Below, piece after piece: positions 1-9,540 of a stretch of DNA of 64,000 nt. The stretch is from the NCBI RefSeq assembly GCF_010111755.1, contig NC_088961.1:806001-870000 (forward strand). Direction: 5' to 3'. The notes under the pieces are model-generated. The model did no database searches. It was given only the letters and a program-made list of their open reading frames with translations, and was not told the origin of the DNA. The number at the start of each line of letters is the position of its first letter. Position 1 is the first letter of the stretch. The translations under genes were made by a program, and so were the position numbers. The stretch comes from Nakaseomyces glabratus. Lineage: Eukaryota; Ascomycota; Saccharomycetes; Saccharomycetales; Saccharomycetaceae.

Positions 1-1655
1 TCTGTCAGTAACCTGTCTATCTCCTGCGCCTCTTTTGGCAGTTCTAAAAACATAAGGACCTTTCTTAATGCCACATCTATAGGATCTGTTTTTAAATTGA
101 AGTATTTGTCCAGAAAATGATATAGGGCCCTTCTATTGAAAGGGTCATCCTTTTTAACTAATATTATGCCCAGGAATTTCCCATATGGAGATATTCTTAT
201 CAAATAATCAACATGGGACTCGCTACCTTCCGGTGGAGGTGGTTTTGGAAGATCATCGAGAGTAACTTGAGGTTGCCCACTATTGCTTGAGAAGGGGACT
301 TGTTTGAAAGACGTCACACTGCTTGTTTTAAGATTAACCAAGCTGCTCAAGGCATTTACAATCGAACTACTTCTTCTAGAAGAAATTCCTCCTCCAATAG
401 ATGCTGTTGTAGCGCTGCTACTAGAAGATGGAGCAGGTAAGTTTCCATAAGGCGATCTAGGTCTATCTCTAGAATTCCTCTCAGAACTTGTGGTCAATTG
501 ATTTTGTGAATTTGTTCTGGAGAGAATAAGTGGTGATCTCCCAGAGAATGAGAGACTATGGGATCGGATATCTGATAATTCGTTGCTATTGATTTCCACA
601 GATTTTGATGTTCTACCTTTCCTATTTTTGACATAATCAGATAGATCTAATGTACGGCTTCTGCGTCTATTAATGGTCTTGAGCTTATTGGTAGAGACTT
701 GAGATATTTTACTATTCTCAAGATTCTCATCAATAGATTCTGTTTGGATCGGATCTAGTGAAATTGTACTTGCAGTTTTCATACTTCTCAGTTTTAAAGG
801 ATTAGTCTTTTCATTTGAGTAATGTTTTACCAGTAAATTGCTTGAACCATTTGAAGATGCCGATCGTACTTTAGTCATTGAACTCATAGTTGGATTACCC
901 GATGATCTTGACAACGTAGAATCCATGCTTTTCTTTGAAGGATTGAAGGATTGAACTGCAACTTGTTTCTTTGGTGCAAGTAATCTCTCATTTGAATTCA
1001 CTTGTGACATTGATTTAAGTTTTGATTCTCCTCGCCTGGAAATCTGCTGATTACTGTCATCATCCCGTAACTTTGTTACATCCGTGCTACTACCTTTGGG
1101 ACTTAGTTTGAAATTTATATCCAATAGACTCATCTTATGTCGTATCCTTCTAAATTTCCCATGTGTCTTCTTTTGATTCGTGCTCAAATCGCTGTCTGTG
1201 AGTGAATCCGATGTATGTCGTCTGTGGAATACATTTTTTATATTCCTATGCCCTTCAGAAAGAGCACCTGTCGTTTCATCTTGCTTAGTATTATTTATAT
1301 CATACTCACCATCTTCATGTATTGTATGATCAGTGCTGGGGCTGTAATTGTCCTTGTCTGTATTAGATATGTCAAAGTTAAACTGAGGACTCTCTGGAGA
1401 GAATGTTGCAGGCCTGACCAACTGTGGTGGCTCAAAGCGTATGTCATCCGTCTTTATCGTAAGCTTATTTAGCTCATTATCAAGCGCCTCCACCATTTTG
1501 TTCTTACGCGGCGACCCGCTCAAGGATGACTCGGACTTATTCTCATTTGATGGCGCACTGCTAGTCTCAGACCTGGAACCATTTTTCGAATCATGTCCAG
1601 CATGATTCGATTGGAATATTTTTAGTTTAATGAAAGAGGAAAACTGCTGACTCAT
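1..1655 (-). CDS. SYT1: Sec7-domain Arf guanine-nucleotide exchange factor, 3'-truncated by window edge (SYT1 orthologue)
   Basis: The open frame starts at the ATG read from 1655 (MSQQFSSFIKLKIF) and runs off the left edge with no stop, so about 551 residues are visible. The first ~480 residues are Ser/Asn/Lys-rich and low complexity. From about residue 480 a Sec7 domain begins; the visible end has the pattern (I/D)VALRKVLMFLELPKEAQEIDRLL, matching the Sec7 consensus LPxEAQxIDR. Sec7 proteins load GTP onto Arf GTPases at Golgi and endosomal membranes. The rest of Sec7 and any C-terminal PH-like region lie outside the window. The identification as SYT1 rather than another Sec7 protein rests on the divergent LEC1 neighbour, which is also next to SYT1 in S. 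cerevisiae (YPR095C/YPR097W). The start is the first ATG, 388 bp from the LEC1 frame. Confidence 0.85.
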   Translation of the reverse strand, partial: MSQQFSSFIKLKIFQSNHAGHDSKNGSRSETSSAPSNENKSESSLSGSPRKNKMVEALDNELNKLTIKTDDIRFEPPQLVRPATFSPESPQFNFDISNTDKDNYSPSTDHTIHEDGEYDINNTKQDETTGALSEGHRNIKNVFHRRHTSDSLTDSDLSTNQKKTHGKFRRIRHKMSLLDINFKLSPKGSSTDVTKLRDDDSNQQISRRGESKLKSMSQVNSNERLLAPKKQVAVQSFNPSKKSMDSTLSRSSGNPTMSSMTKVRSASSNGSSNLLVKHYSNEKTNPLKLRSMKTASTISLDPIQTESIDENLENSKISQVSTNKLKTINRRRSRTLDLSDYVKNRKGRTSKSVEINSNELSDIRSHSLSFSGRSPLILSRTNSQNQLTTSSERNSRDRPRSPYGNLPAPSSSSSATTASIGGGISSRRSSSIVNALSSLVNLKTSSVTSFKQVPFSSNSGQPQVTLDDLPKPPPPEGSESHVDYLIRISPYGKFLGIILVKKDDPFNRRALYHFLDKYFNLKTDPIDVALRKVLMFLELPKEAQEIDRLLT

Positions 1656-2043
1656 TCCTTTACTTTGTGCACAGCTATTTTTATCCTAGCGAAACTTGAC
1701 GTGTTTTTAGCAACTCTCTCTCCCTAAACCTTCACAAAAAAGTCTATAAAAAGAACCCAATAGCCTAAACCAGTTGACCTAATATTCACCAAATATGAAA
1801 TATCAATGCAGTAGTAATTGATAACTGATTAACGGCTATTACCCTAGAACGTAACCTCCCCGATATTTTCGTTACAGTAAATTACCTTCTTACGTGTCAA
1901 TTGAACAATATAACCTCTTTCCAACGGTCACTAATACCTTAGACTTCTTAAGACTATTGTGTTTTACTAAATCTTAAACTACAAAGGTAGTAAAAAGTTC
2001 TGACTTTTAATGGGTTTCTCGGAATGACTTACTCTTTGGTCCT
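1656..2043. promoter_or_regulatory. Divergent SYT1/LEC1 intergenic region
   Basis: This 388-bp AT-rich spacer separates two divergently read genes. It holds a TTACTAA (1964-1970), which matches the Yap1 response element, and two short out-of-frame ATG readings at 2010 and 2024 just before the LEC1 frame. I see no consensus 5' splice site (GTATGT or similar), so a LEC1 5' exon is not supported here. No RNA gene was seen. Confidence 0.5.
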
Positions 2044-5000
2044 TTGTTAGCCTTCAAACTGACAAATTTCCATTTTCTTGCAAACGGGCCAAGAAATGGC
2101 GATGATCTTCCAGGAACCCACGGACAACCACGGACTATAAAAGAATGGGAAAGGGGAAGATTGATCAATTACGGGACTTTGGTTGCTGAATGTAATACCA
2201 TATCAGTGAGCTATACATACACTAAGGTAATGAGTTTAGATGCAGTGCAGGAGCACTACTTGAAGCGAGAACTATTGAAGTTCCAGCTCGACAAGGAATT
2301 TGAGCTGCTTAATAACAAGGATGGTCTGAGGCACTTTGGGTACCCATTTACTAGCGAGGATCCAAGACTACAAATAAAGAAAGGTGAATCATATGGTACT
2401 GCGATCTCGAATGCTTTATGGTCGTCGGCCACATACTTCACTGGGTCTGGGTCAGGGGAAGAAACTAAAGTCGAGGAAGAGGCTGCGGTGTCTATTCTGC
2501 CGCGACTAGAAGGAACGCAATATCCATTGCTGAGTTACATGCTACAGGAATTTATATTTAGCTTCCCACTATTGTCAAAGAATCTTTCGGTTGATGAGCG
2601 CTTCTGGCAAGGGAAAGTGCAAGTCTTTTTCGAGCATTTCATGTCTATGGGATTCAGTGATAGCTACGATAGGGAAGAGACAACCAAGAGAAGAAAGATG
2701 GGACAAAAAATGAAGAAAGTTATTATGCTGTTGTTCAATTCTGGTATCGGAACAACTTTAGAATCAAGTTACTATGAACATGATAAGTTGACTGCCCAGC
2801 AGGAAAATACCAGGAAAAGATCAAATATCGAGGAACTCACTATGCCAACAAAGGAAAACCTGAAATTTCTGGTCACTCATGAGCCTGTATATTTCAATAC
2901 ATGGGATATTAGCATAATCTCCGTTTATGACAGTAGTAAAGCTTCTGATGAGCTATCTAACACATTAACAAAGAACAATTCTTCGAATTCATCATCATCA
3001 TCATCCATTCATTCATCTAGTTCTTATTTGTTTAAGTCAAAAGACTTAAAGAAAACATCAGCATATACATCTAAAATGTTCAAGAGTGCGTTTGGTGCTG
3101 CTAGTTCCACAACATCTAACATGTTTTCCAAGCTTTCTGGAAGCACAGTTTATTCTTCTACTCCAGAATCCAAGTCCTATCTATCAGTTAATTCAAATGA
3201 AAAGAATGGTGTGAGATCTAAAAAGTCTAAATACTATTTTGTTATCCGTACCAGAAGGCTAAATGAACCAGATGCAATTTCGTATAACTTTAAAACATAC
3301 AATTCTTTCAAAAAATTCTCTCATAGGTTGAAGAAGGAATTTCCATCTAAAAAACTGCCAGATTTACCCTCGAAGAAACAAGATAAAAAAGCTTTAAGAA
3401 ATATAAAGAAAGAACAACTGAATAACAAGACCGACCAACCTAACATTTCTTCACTGATGTTAGACGATTCAAATTCGAAAGACATCGACGAACCTTCTCC
3501 AATTGATGACAACTCTATGAAAGATGATCTAGCTTCTAATATATCATCTGATGATCAAGACCTAGACCTCGATACACAGTCCATTGATTCAGCTGAGGAG
3601 GAAACAAAATTTTTGCCCTATGAAACTTTGAGATACACTTTAAGATTGTATCTGAGAACATTGAGTAAAGATTCGGATGTTGTACAAAGTAGTATTTGGA
3701 AGGAGTTTTTTAAGGAAGATGTTGTAGATCCTGAGACATTTGATGAAAGTTTGATGGAAGATATTAAACTAAGAGAGATTACTGATATCAAAAATTTGGA
3801 GAACCAAATTTCCTTCCAGAAAATGGCTTTAGAAAAGACAGTAAAGCTTCAAGCATCCATGAAGGATTTCAAAACCAATTTGCTTGAAGATGAGAAGTAC
3901 CTACTAGAATTAGTCGGTGAAATTAAGGCGAAAAAGAGATTCGAAGATTTGTCACCATCACTTCAGAACTTTGTGGAATGGTGCAAAATCTATCTGTCTT
4001 CTATTTTATACCAAATGTTTTTGGGTAATGACAATAGTTACGAATTTTATAGACAAATCCGCAGACTCCATAAACTCCTTCCATACACGGTGATGTGCCA
4101 GATCATGAGATTTACAAATCCAGTAGCGATCATGAAGGGTATGATCGACCTTTTTATGGCACAGCCTTTTGGCGGTCAATCATTGCTACAGACGATGTTT
4201 TCTACAATTTTGACTGAAGATATTAAACATCAAAAAAATGCGGTCAAAGAACTCGAAAGGAAGGTCCTTTCAAAACATAGTGATTCAAAACAAATGTTGG
4301 CATTCTTAAGGTCATGCATTTTTCAAGATGATAGCTCGAATCCACTAAAATTCAATGATATTCAAGAAGAATCTGAATTGATGCAAATGCCAGTTTGCTT
4401 ATTACTTATTATGAAGGGTTCTGAAGCAGGAAAAATTAAGAAAGATGTTGTTGCCGAACTAATAAACTCATATTCCTCATGGAAGTCAGAACAGGGAAAT
4501 GAGCTACAACCAAGTGGAGAGGGAAACTTCTATGTAAATGTACATGATTTGATGAAATTATACATTAAGGAGCACGATAAGAGACTAATGAGGCAACTAT
4601 GGCAAGACCCCGAACTTCAGCAATTACTAAAGGCAATAATATCCTTGATATATGAACCAATGCTAAGAATTTTTAAAGTAGCGAGAATGGATCTGGCAAT
4701 CAAAAACTTTGAGAAGTTCATGGATGATTTAGTTCAGTTAATGGATGATGTTATTGCGAAACAATTACACATCTCTTCTAAATTTAACATAGTTGAAAGT
4801 ATATTAGATCTGGTTAACAAGCATCAAAATTCTTTTCTCGAATTTTTGCATGATGTTTACAATCGTGATTCCGAAGGCATATTTGAAGGCTTTATTACAT
4901 GGATAAGCAAGATAATAAGGTTCCTGCAAAAGAGTAAATTTGGGTCACCAGAGGAAAGAGTCGATCTCAATGACTTTTTGAATACCACCACTGATCATCT

Positions 5001-5397
5001 CGATAAAGACCTTCTACTAAAGCAAATCAACGAAGTGATAAAGAAGAAGATCGATGCAAGAAAAGTTTATTGGCAAATATTAGAGGAAAAGATCTCAAAA
5101 AAAGAGAATACCCGCAGAAGTATGTCTCCAGAAGTAATGGAAAACAATTGGAAAACTATTAATTCTATGATTATTCCAACACATTCAGACAGCTTTGGTG
5201 TTCAAGACAATGATATGATAGACTTGGATATAGAAATGACAGAACACACTGTTCAAGAGGAAACAAAAGAGACAGAACTTGATAAGGAGTATAGAAACAT
5301 ACTAAGCAGAACTATTGATGAATCGGAAATAGAAAAATTATGTGGACCAGGCTTTGATGATTTATTGAGGTTAAAATTATCAACCTACAAAGTATAG
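2044..5397 (+). CDS. LEC1: PX-domain lipid-regulatory protein (LEC1/YPR097W orthologue), start codon problematic
   Basis: About 1117 residues. An N-terminal PX-associated region (LTNFHFLANGP, GRLINYGTLVAEC) is followed by a Ser-rich linker with a serine tract around residue 320. A PX fold lies at about residues 395-445 (YYFVIRTRRLN, YNSFKKFSHRLKKEFP, LPDLPSKK), then an acidic linker and a long helical C-terminal region. In S. cerevisiae the orthologue affects ergosterol distribution between plasma membrane, mitochondria and lipid droplets. Oddity: the codon at 2044 is TTG. The frame is open back to a TAA at 2008, and the first in-frame ATG is only at 2230, after about 60 family-like residues. 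Two ATGs at 2010 and 2024 are in other frames. A non-AUG start, a one-base sequence error or an unseen exon could explain this. Family assignment is confident; the 5' end is not. Confidence 0.85.
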   Translation: MLAFKLTNFHFLANGPRNGDDLPGTHGQPRTIKEWERGRLINYGTLVAECNTISVSYTYTKVMSLDAVQEHYLKRELLKFQLDKEFELLNNKDGLRHFGYPFTSEDPRLQIKKGESYGTAISNALWSSATYFTGSGSGEETKVEEEAAVSILPRLEGTQYPLLSYMLQEFIFSFPLLSKNLSVDERFWQGKVQVFFEHFMSMGFSDSYDREETTKRRKMGQKMKKVIMLLFNSGIGTTLESSYYEHDKLTAQQENTRKRSNIEELTMPTKENLKFLVTHEPVYFNTWDISIISVYDSSKASDELSNTLTKNNSSNSSSSSSIHSSSSYLFKSKDLKKTSAYTSKMFKSAFGAASSTTSNMFSKLSGSTVYSSTPESKSYLSVNSNEKNGVRSKKSKYYFVIRTRRLNEPDAISYNFKTYNSFKKFSHRLKKEFPSKKLPDLPSKKQDKKALRNIKKEQLNNKTDQPNISSLMLDDSNSKDIDEPSPIDDNSMKDDLASNISSDDQDLDLDTQSIDSAEEETKFLPYETLRYTLRLYLRTLSKDSDVVQSSIWKEFFKEDVVDPETFDESLMEDIKLREITDIKNLENQISFQKMALEKTVKLQASMKDFKTNLLEDEKYLLELVGEIKAKKRFEDLSPSLQNFVEWCKIYLSSILYQMFLGNDNSYEFYRQIRRLHKLLPYTVMCQIMRFTNPVAIMKGMIDLFMAQPFGGQSLLQTMFSTILTEDIKHQKNAVKELERKVLSKHSDSKQMLAFLRSCIFQDDSSNPLKFNDIQEESELMQMPVCLLLIMKGSEAGKIKKDVVAELINSYSSWKSEQGNELQPSGEGNFYVNVHDLMKLYIKEHDKRLMRQLWQDPELQQLLKAIISLIYEPMLRIFKVARMDLAIKNFEKFMDDLVQLMDDVIAKQLHISSKFNIVESILDLVNKHQNSFLEFLHDVYNRDSEGIFEGFITWISKIIRFLQKSKFGSPEERVDLNDFLNTTTDHLDKDLLLKQINEVIKKKIDARKVYWQILEEKISKKENTRRSMSPEVMENNWKTINSMIIPTHSDSFGVQDNDMIDLDIEMTEHTVQEETKETELDKEYRNILSRTIDESEIEKLCGPGFDDLLRLKLSTYKV

Positions 5398-5704
5398 ACA
5401 TTATTTTTTTTTAATTCCCACTTATACATTCTACTATATACAATAAATAACTATGGAAGCTCTGTTAATATTTTTACATATAAAACACTCTCGTTATGCA
5501 ACTGGACTGATTCAGCCTATTACCTCGCAATCGTCCTCACTAACAACGTTGGTGATTTTGTATTTGGTTTAAGCACAGGAATAAAGCTCTAGTTACCTAA
5601 CATGTGTATCAAAGGAACCAGATATTCACGAATAAGCTACCAACAAAACAACTTTAATATTCATAACAAATTGAACAGCCCAGCATTACCACCAATTTAA
5701 GATA

Positions 5705-6298
5705 ATGTCAAGATCACAGTCTATTAGCTCACAATCGAAATCATTGAAAATCACAGGTGAAGAAATATGGAAGAATAAAGTAGAGAAGGTTAACAGCGAG
5801 TTGTTCAATTTGACATACGGGTCCATTGTTTCACAACTATGCATAGACTATAAGCGTGATTTCAAAAAAGTGAATGAGCAATTATTCTCAATGGGTTATA
5901 ATATTGGTATTAGATTGATTGAAGATTTCTTAGCAAGAACTGCATTACCACGTTGCGATACAATGCTGCGTACAAGCGAAGTGATATCAAAATGTGCGTT
6001 CAAGGTTTTTTTGAATATAACACCTACTGTCACCAACTGGTCCCAAAGCCAAGACACATTTTCCCTATTAATTGATGAGAATCCCCTAAGTGACTTTGTA
6101 GAGCTTCCAATGGATGCCGTTAATCAACTATGGTATTCCAATATACTTTGTGGTGTATTAAAAGGTGCTTTAGAGATGGTTCAACTAGATTGCGATGTGT
6201 GGTTTATCTCTGATATATTACGAGGGGATCCACAGACCGAACTAAGAATAAAATTAAATAAAGTCCTCAAAGATGAAATCCCTATTGGGGAGGACTAA
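5705..6298 (+). CDS. BET3: TRAPP complex subunit Bet3
   Basis: 197 residues (S. cerevisiae Bet3 is 193). Bet3 is a core subunit shared by the TRAPP tethering complexes, which act as exchange factor for Ypt1 in ER-to-Golgi and autophagic traffic. The visible family pattern is the Bet3 fold: EEIWKNKVEKVNSELFNLTYGSIVSQL near the N-terminus, GYNIGIRLIEDFLAR, then LPRC with the conserved cysteine that is acylated in Bet3 homologues, and WYSNILCGVLKGALEMVQ near the C-terminus. The start is the first ATG after a stop-rich leader. It is convergent with GPT2, the same pairing as YKR068C/YKR067W in S. cerevisiae. Confidence 0.95.
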   Translation: MSRSQSISSQSKSLKITGEEIWKNKVEKVNSELFNLTYGSIVSQLCIDYKRDFKKVNEQLFSMGYNIGIRLIEDFLARTALPRCDTMLRTSEVISKCAFKVFLNITPTVTNWSQSQDTFSLLIDENPLSDFVELPMDAVNQLWYSNILCGVLKGALEMVQLDCDVWFISDILRGDPQTELRIKLNKVLKDEIPIGED

Positions 6299-6624
6299 AT
6301 TCAATGTCGATGTAGGAAAACAAAAAGCATTGTATATTAATAAAAAAAAAATAATTATCCTCAAATAAATATTTTGATTCATAACACTGCCACCGGAATA
6401 AATTATACAAAGTTGATATATCTACTAGAAGAACTTCAATTTCTTTTTAGTTCTTAAATTATCTATAGGTTTATAACTGGCAGAGAGAGGGTTTGTTTGC
6501 TATGGCTAGGGTATATACATTGTATATCTGACAGATCAACCATACCTATAATTTACTGAATATTTAAGATCAGAATTAGTTAGTAATCAACTTTTAATGA
6601 GATCATATTAGACTATATATAGTT
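6299..6624. other. Convergent BET3/GPT2 3' intergenic spacer
   Basis: 326 bp of AT-rich 3' flank between convergent stops. It contains an A9 run and TATATA-type elements suitable for 3'-end formation. I see no gene or RNA. Confidence 0.5.
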
Positions 6625-8775
6625 CTAATCAACCTTTTCCTTTTCACGTTTACTCCTCATTAAATCAGTGATTTTCGAGCTTAATTTATTTGTTGGTGTT
6701 TCTTCTTTACTATTAGATTGCTCATCATCAGATGTAATATTGGTCCATTCGCCTTGACGGGAATCTGAGAAAATGGGAACATCAGTTAGAGAACCTCTTG
6801 AATTAACCCTCGATAATGAGTTTGAAACATTAGATATCATAGAATAAATAGATGACGATCTACTACGACCTGAAAGGCCTGTGCTATTTTGACTGAGATA
6901 GTCCTTTTCAGGTTTACTTTCATCTTTCTTGTCTTTCTTGATTAGATAAGAGGAGGCAAACTTTTCATAATCGGGAAATACTTGTGGACCTAGTTCATTA
7001 CAGATCTCTGTAACCTCATTACTTAGTTCTTTTCTTCTAGTCTGTAGCTCATGAATATAATCCTGTGGGTAAACCAGCGATATCATTAGTGGCCTTAATG
7101 ATTTAAATAAGTCAAACCCAATTTCACCTGTTTTTAATGAGGAATATGCAACTAACACCAAAAGCATGTAAAAGTAAATAAACTGGATCACCTTATTTTC
7201 CGTAGGAACCCAAACCCACCATACATATTTAGATCTTCTTTGATGTAAAACCATAAGTATTATGGTATAAGTGATATATAAACTGGGTGCCATTAACAAA
7301 GCAACAATAAGCTTCCATGTTGCTATAAGGTCCTTACCTTCAATTTTAACAGATGACTTTTTCAAACCTTCTCTTTGCTTCTTCTTAGAATAGAAATGAG
7401 AGCCAACAAAAATTGGTAAAAACATTATGGAACCAGGTAAAGATAGGAAAAAGAATAATGTGACTCTAAATATTCTTTGAAGTAAAGTCACAGCACATCT
7501 CAAGGTCTCATATGGTTTTGTTTTCAAGGACATGACTTGATGATCTTTGAGACCCATTGAATATAACTTATTATTATACTCTTTAACTGAGTTTTGCAAG
7601 TGCATTATCCTTGGGTCGCTTTGGAACTTCTTATAACCAACTAATAATCTTCTTTGTATTTCTACAACTGCTGGCAATGGAATTCTACTATTATTAGTTT
7701 GGAATAGTCGTCTAGCAGCTTGAATTGTCATCAGAGTTTCGTAATCAGGAGCATTCTCTGTCAGTGTAAAAAGTGCATCAGACACTTTCTTAAGTAGTCT
7801 AGAGACGGTTTCACGAGGTTGCTGTTTATATTCTTTACCCATATCACCATTAACCATAATAGGTTCACCATATTCAATCACTGCTCTTGATCTAAATTTA
7901 TTTCTATGAAAGTAATGTAAGCCAACTGGCACCACAGCTACTTCCATTTTTGGGTCTGCGGCAGCAGCACCAAGAGCCATAATTGCAACACCAGCCTTAA
8001 TTGGCAATAAAGAAGGCCTATCATGAGAACCACCTTCAGGGAATATACCGACGCAACCTTTAGTGTGTAAGTGGTCAAAAACACTCTGAAAAGTCTCAGT
8101 GTTATCAATCTTTTCGGCATATTTGAAAGTTGTACCTTGTGTTAACAATTCTGCTACTTTACCATTCTTATCATTCTTAAATGGTGCAGATAAGACTATA
8201 GTTGAGTCATCAGGAATTTCGGCGATATTTGCGTTACTCAAGTAATTTGGCAACCCAATTAGCGACTTAACAGTAAACTTGGTAGTAAACCCTGGATTTG
8301 AACCATCAAGACATTTCCCTTTCAACATAGTAGGGTTATTTTCAAAATCAGGAGCATATATTATCAAGTTGGAATCCATATCCTTTAAATTATCCTGAAT
8401 CCTGGGAACAGGGATACTACCCATAGCGTTACCAAATAGGCCCACAAACTTCATCTTCAAACTACTTGCAGCAGTGACAAAACATGCTTGTCTTGACCTC
8501 AACTTACCTCTGATGTACCCTAACTGGCGAGTAGTTATCATAACCAGAGTAGGGTCGATGAATTGATTAGCATGAGGTGCACACACTAGGATAGTGGGTA
8601 CTCCTCGAGGAGGCACATTGTAACCACCACGGACTTTGATCTCTCTGAAGAATGTAGTTATCACAGCGTTGAAAAGGAACACAATCAGGTCATACAAGAA
8701 CGTATGAATATTATACGTATAGCCATTGTAGTCATTAATATACTTATGCCCAACCTCAGGGACATGGGCAGGCAT
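6625..8775 (-). CDS. GPT2: Glycerol-3-phosphate/dihydroxyacetone-phosphate acyltransferase (GPT2 type)
   Basis: 716 residues. It catalyses sn-1 acylation of glycerol-3-phosphate (and dihydroxyacetone phosphate), the first step of phospholipid and triacylglycerol synthesis, at the ER and lipid droplets. PlsC-type motifs are visible: PHANQFIDP at about residue 67 and GIFPEGGSHDRPSLLPIKAG at about residue 243. Two hydrophobic regions follow (about residues 435-460 and 480-560). The Ser-rich, charged C-terminal tail (after about residue 620) resembles the phospho-regulated tail of yeast Gpt2/Sct1. S. cerevisiae has two paralogues, GPT2 and SCT1; placement between BET3 and CCP1 identifies this as GPT2. 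The first ATG is used. Confidence 0.92.
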   Translation of the reverse strand: MPAHVPEVGHKYINDYNGYTYNIHTFLYDLIVFLFNAVITTFFREIKVRGGYNVPPRGVPTILVCAPHANQFIDPTLVMITTRQLGYIRGKLRSRQACFVTAASSLKMKFVGLFGNAMGSIPVPRIQDNLKDMDSNLIIYAPDFENNPTMLKGKCLDGSNPGFTTKFTVKSLIGLPNYLSNANIAEIPDDSTIVLSAPFKNDKNGKVAELLTQGTTFKYAEKIDNTETFQSVFDHLHTKGCVGIFPEGGSHDRPSLLPIKAGVAIMALGAAAADPKMEVAVVPVGLHYFHRNKFRSRAVIEYGEPIMVNGDMGKEYKQQPRETVSRLLKKVSDALFTLTENAPDYETLMTIQAARRLFQTNNSRIPLPAVVEIQRRLLVGYKKFQSDPRIMHLQNSVKEYNNKLYSMGLKDHQVMSLKTKPYETLRCAVTLLQRIFRVTLFFFLSLPGSIMFLPIFVGSHFYSKKKQREGLKKSSVKIEGKDLIATWKLIVALLMAPSLYITYTIILMVLHQRRSKYVWWVWVPTENKVIQFIYFYMLLVLVAYSSLKTGEIGFDLFKSLRPLMISLVYPQDYIHELQTRRKELSNEVTEICNELGPQVFPDYEKFASSYLIKKDKKDESKPEKDYLSQNSTGLSGRSRSSSIYSMISNVSNSLSRVNSRGSLTDVPIFSDSRQGEWTNITSDDEQSNSKEETPTNKLSSKITDLMRSKREKEKVD

Positions 8776-9164
8776 TGCGAACTCAAACTATTATAGGGTG
8801 TAACAAACAAATAATAATAATTTCTGACAATCAAACTCTATATTTCGAGCTTCTCAAGTTTATACTATTTCAATGGTAAATGAGTGTCAAACTGCCCGGT
8901 TAAGGGAAAAATACGATGTAATTTGGATTTAGTTGCAATCGATGACTTTCAAGGAAAGACAAACTCAACGCTGTACCTTAACGGAGATGCCAAGTCGATG
9001 AATCAGAATCACTATACAATGCTATGGAACTATAGGACGGACATATCGGGAGGCTCGAAAGTAACAAAGGGTCCATATTAGAAGTTGTCCTTTGTGTGAA
9101 TAATCAACCAGGTCATTGATGGCAAGGTTCCATTAGAGGGAAGAGGAGAGGCATTATCTAACTG

Positions 9165-9171
9165 TTACTAA
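9165..9171 (+). promoter_or_regulatory. Yap1 response element TTACTAA upstream of CCP1
   Basis: An exact TTACTAA, the optimal Yap1/AP-1-family site in Saccharomyces and Candida glabrata, about 370 bp upstream of the CCP1 ATG. A peroxide-detoxifying gene is a natural target. Binding is inferred. Confidence 0.6.
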
Positions 9172-9342
9172 GGAACCACTGAGGCAGCAGTAATCGATAG
9201 GAGTTAGTATTTGATGATTACCTGGTGGAGAAAGTCACTATCGTGATCCAAGAGTACACTAACAGTACACAGGCAGAGAAAGAGGAGTAACCTTTGGGGA
9301 GAGCCAGATAGGTTCTAGTTCAATGATGGGTACGCACTAAAA

Positions 9343-9349
9343 TTAGTAA
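9343..9349 (-). promoter_or_regulatory. Second Yap1 response element (TTACTAA on minus strand)
   Basis: The plus strand reads TTAGTAA, so the minus strand is an exact TTACTAA, about 190 bp upstream of the CCP1 ATG and about 70 bp upstream of its TATA box. With the copy at 9165 it makes a pair in opposite orientations. Confidence 0.6.
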
Positions 9350-9380
9350 GCAGTGACCACAATCCTTCGAGAAACTCTTT

Positions 9381-9411
9381 GGATACCTAGGATGAGTAAA
9401 ACTTGGTATCC
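9381..9411. repeat. Short inverted repeat next to CCP1 TATA box
   Basis: GGATACC (9381-9387) and its complement GGTATCC (9405-9411) are separated by 17 bp and end 10 bp before the TATA box. It could be a protein-binding site or chance; I do not recognise the motif. Confidence 0.4.
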
Positions 9412-9420
9412 GAGAGAACG

Positions 9421-9428
9421 TATATAAA
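9421..9428 (+). promoter_or_regulatory. CCP1 TATA box
   Basis: TATATAAA, 113 bp upstream of the ATG at 9541. Its position inside the open frame that extends back to 9403 shows that the extension is not translated. Confidence 0.7.
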
Positions 9429-9540
9429 GCTTTTAAGGTTATGTTATGGGGAAGTCTCTATCAGGATAAGTTTGTCTACATATTTACTAACATTGAGAAA
9501 ACTTTGTTTCATCAACAGATCAAACTTAGCTAAGGAAAAG

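Larger units (their letters stand above)
8776..9540. promoter_or_regulatory. Divergent GPT2/CCP1 promoter region
   Basis: 765 bp between divergent start codons. It holds two Yap1-type elements, a 7-bp inverted repeat and a TATA box, all listed separately. Open frames inside it begin only at GTG or TTG and show no family pattern, so I take it as regulatory DNA, mostly for CCP1. Confidence 0.6.

Noticed and set aside
1795..2050. Possible 5' intron of LEC1 ending at TTGTTAG (2044-2050)
   Set aside because: There is no GTATGT-like donor after any upstream ATG, and the only branch-like sequence (TACTAAA, 1965-1971) is not a good consensus.
8884..9081. 65-codon open frame upstream of CCP1
   Set aside because: It begins with GTG, has no family pattern and lies in the divergent promoter.
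9403..9540. 46-codon N-terminal extension of CCP1
   Set aside because: It starts at TTG and contains the CCP1 TATA box; the ATG at 9541 gives the usual bipartite presequence.
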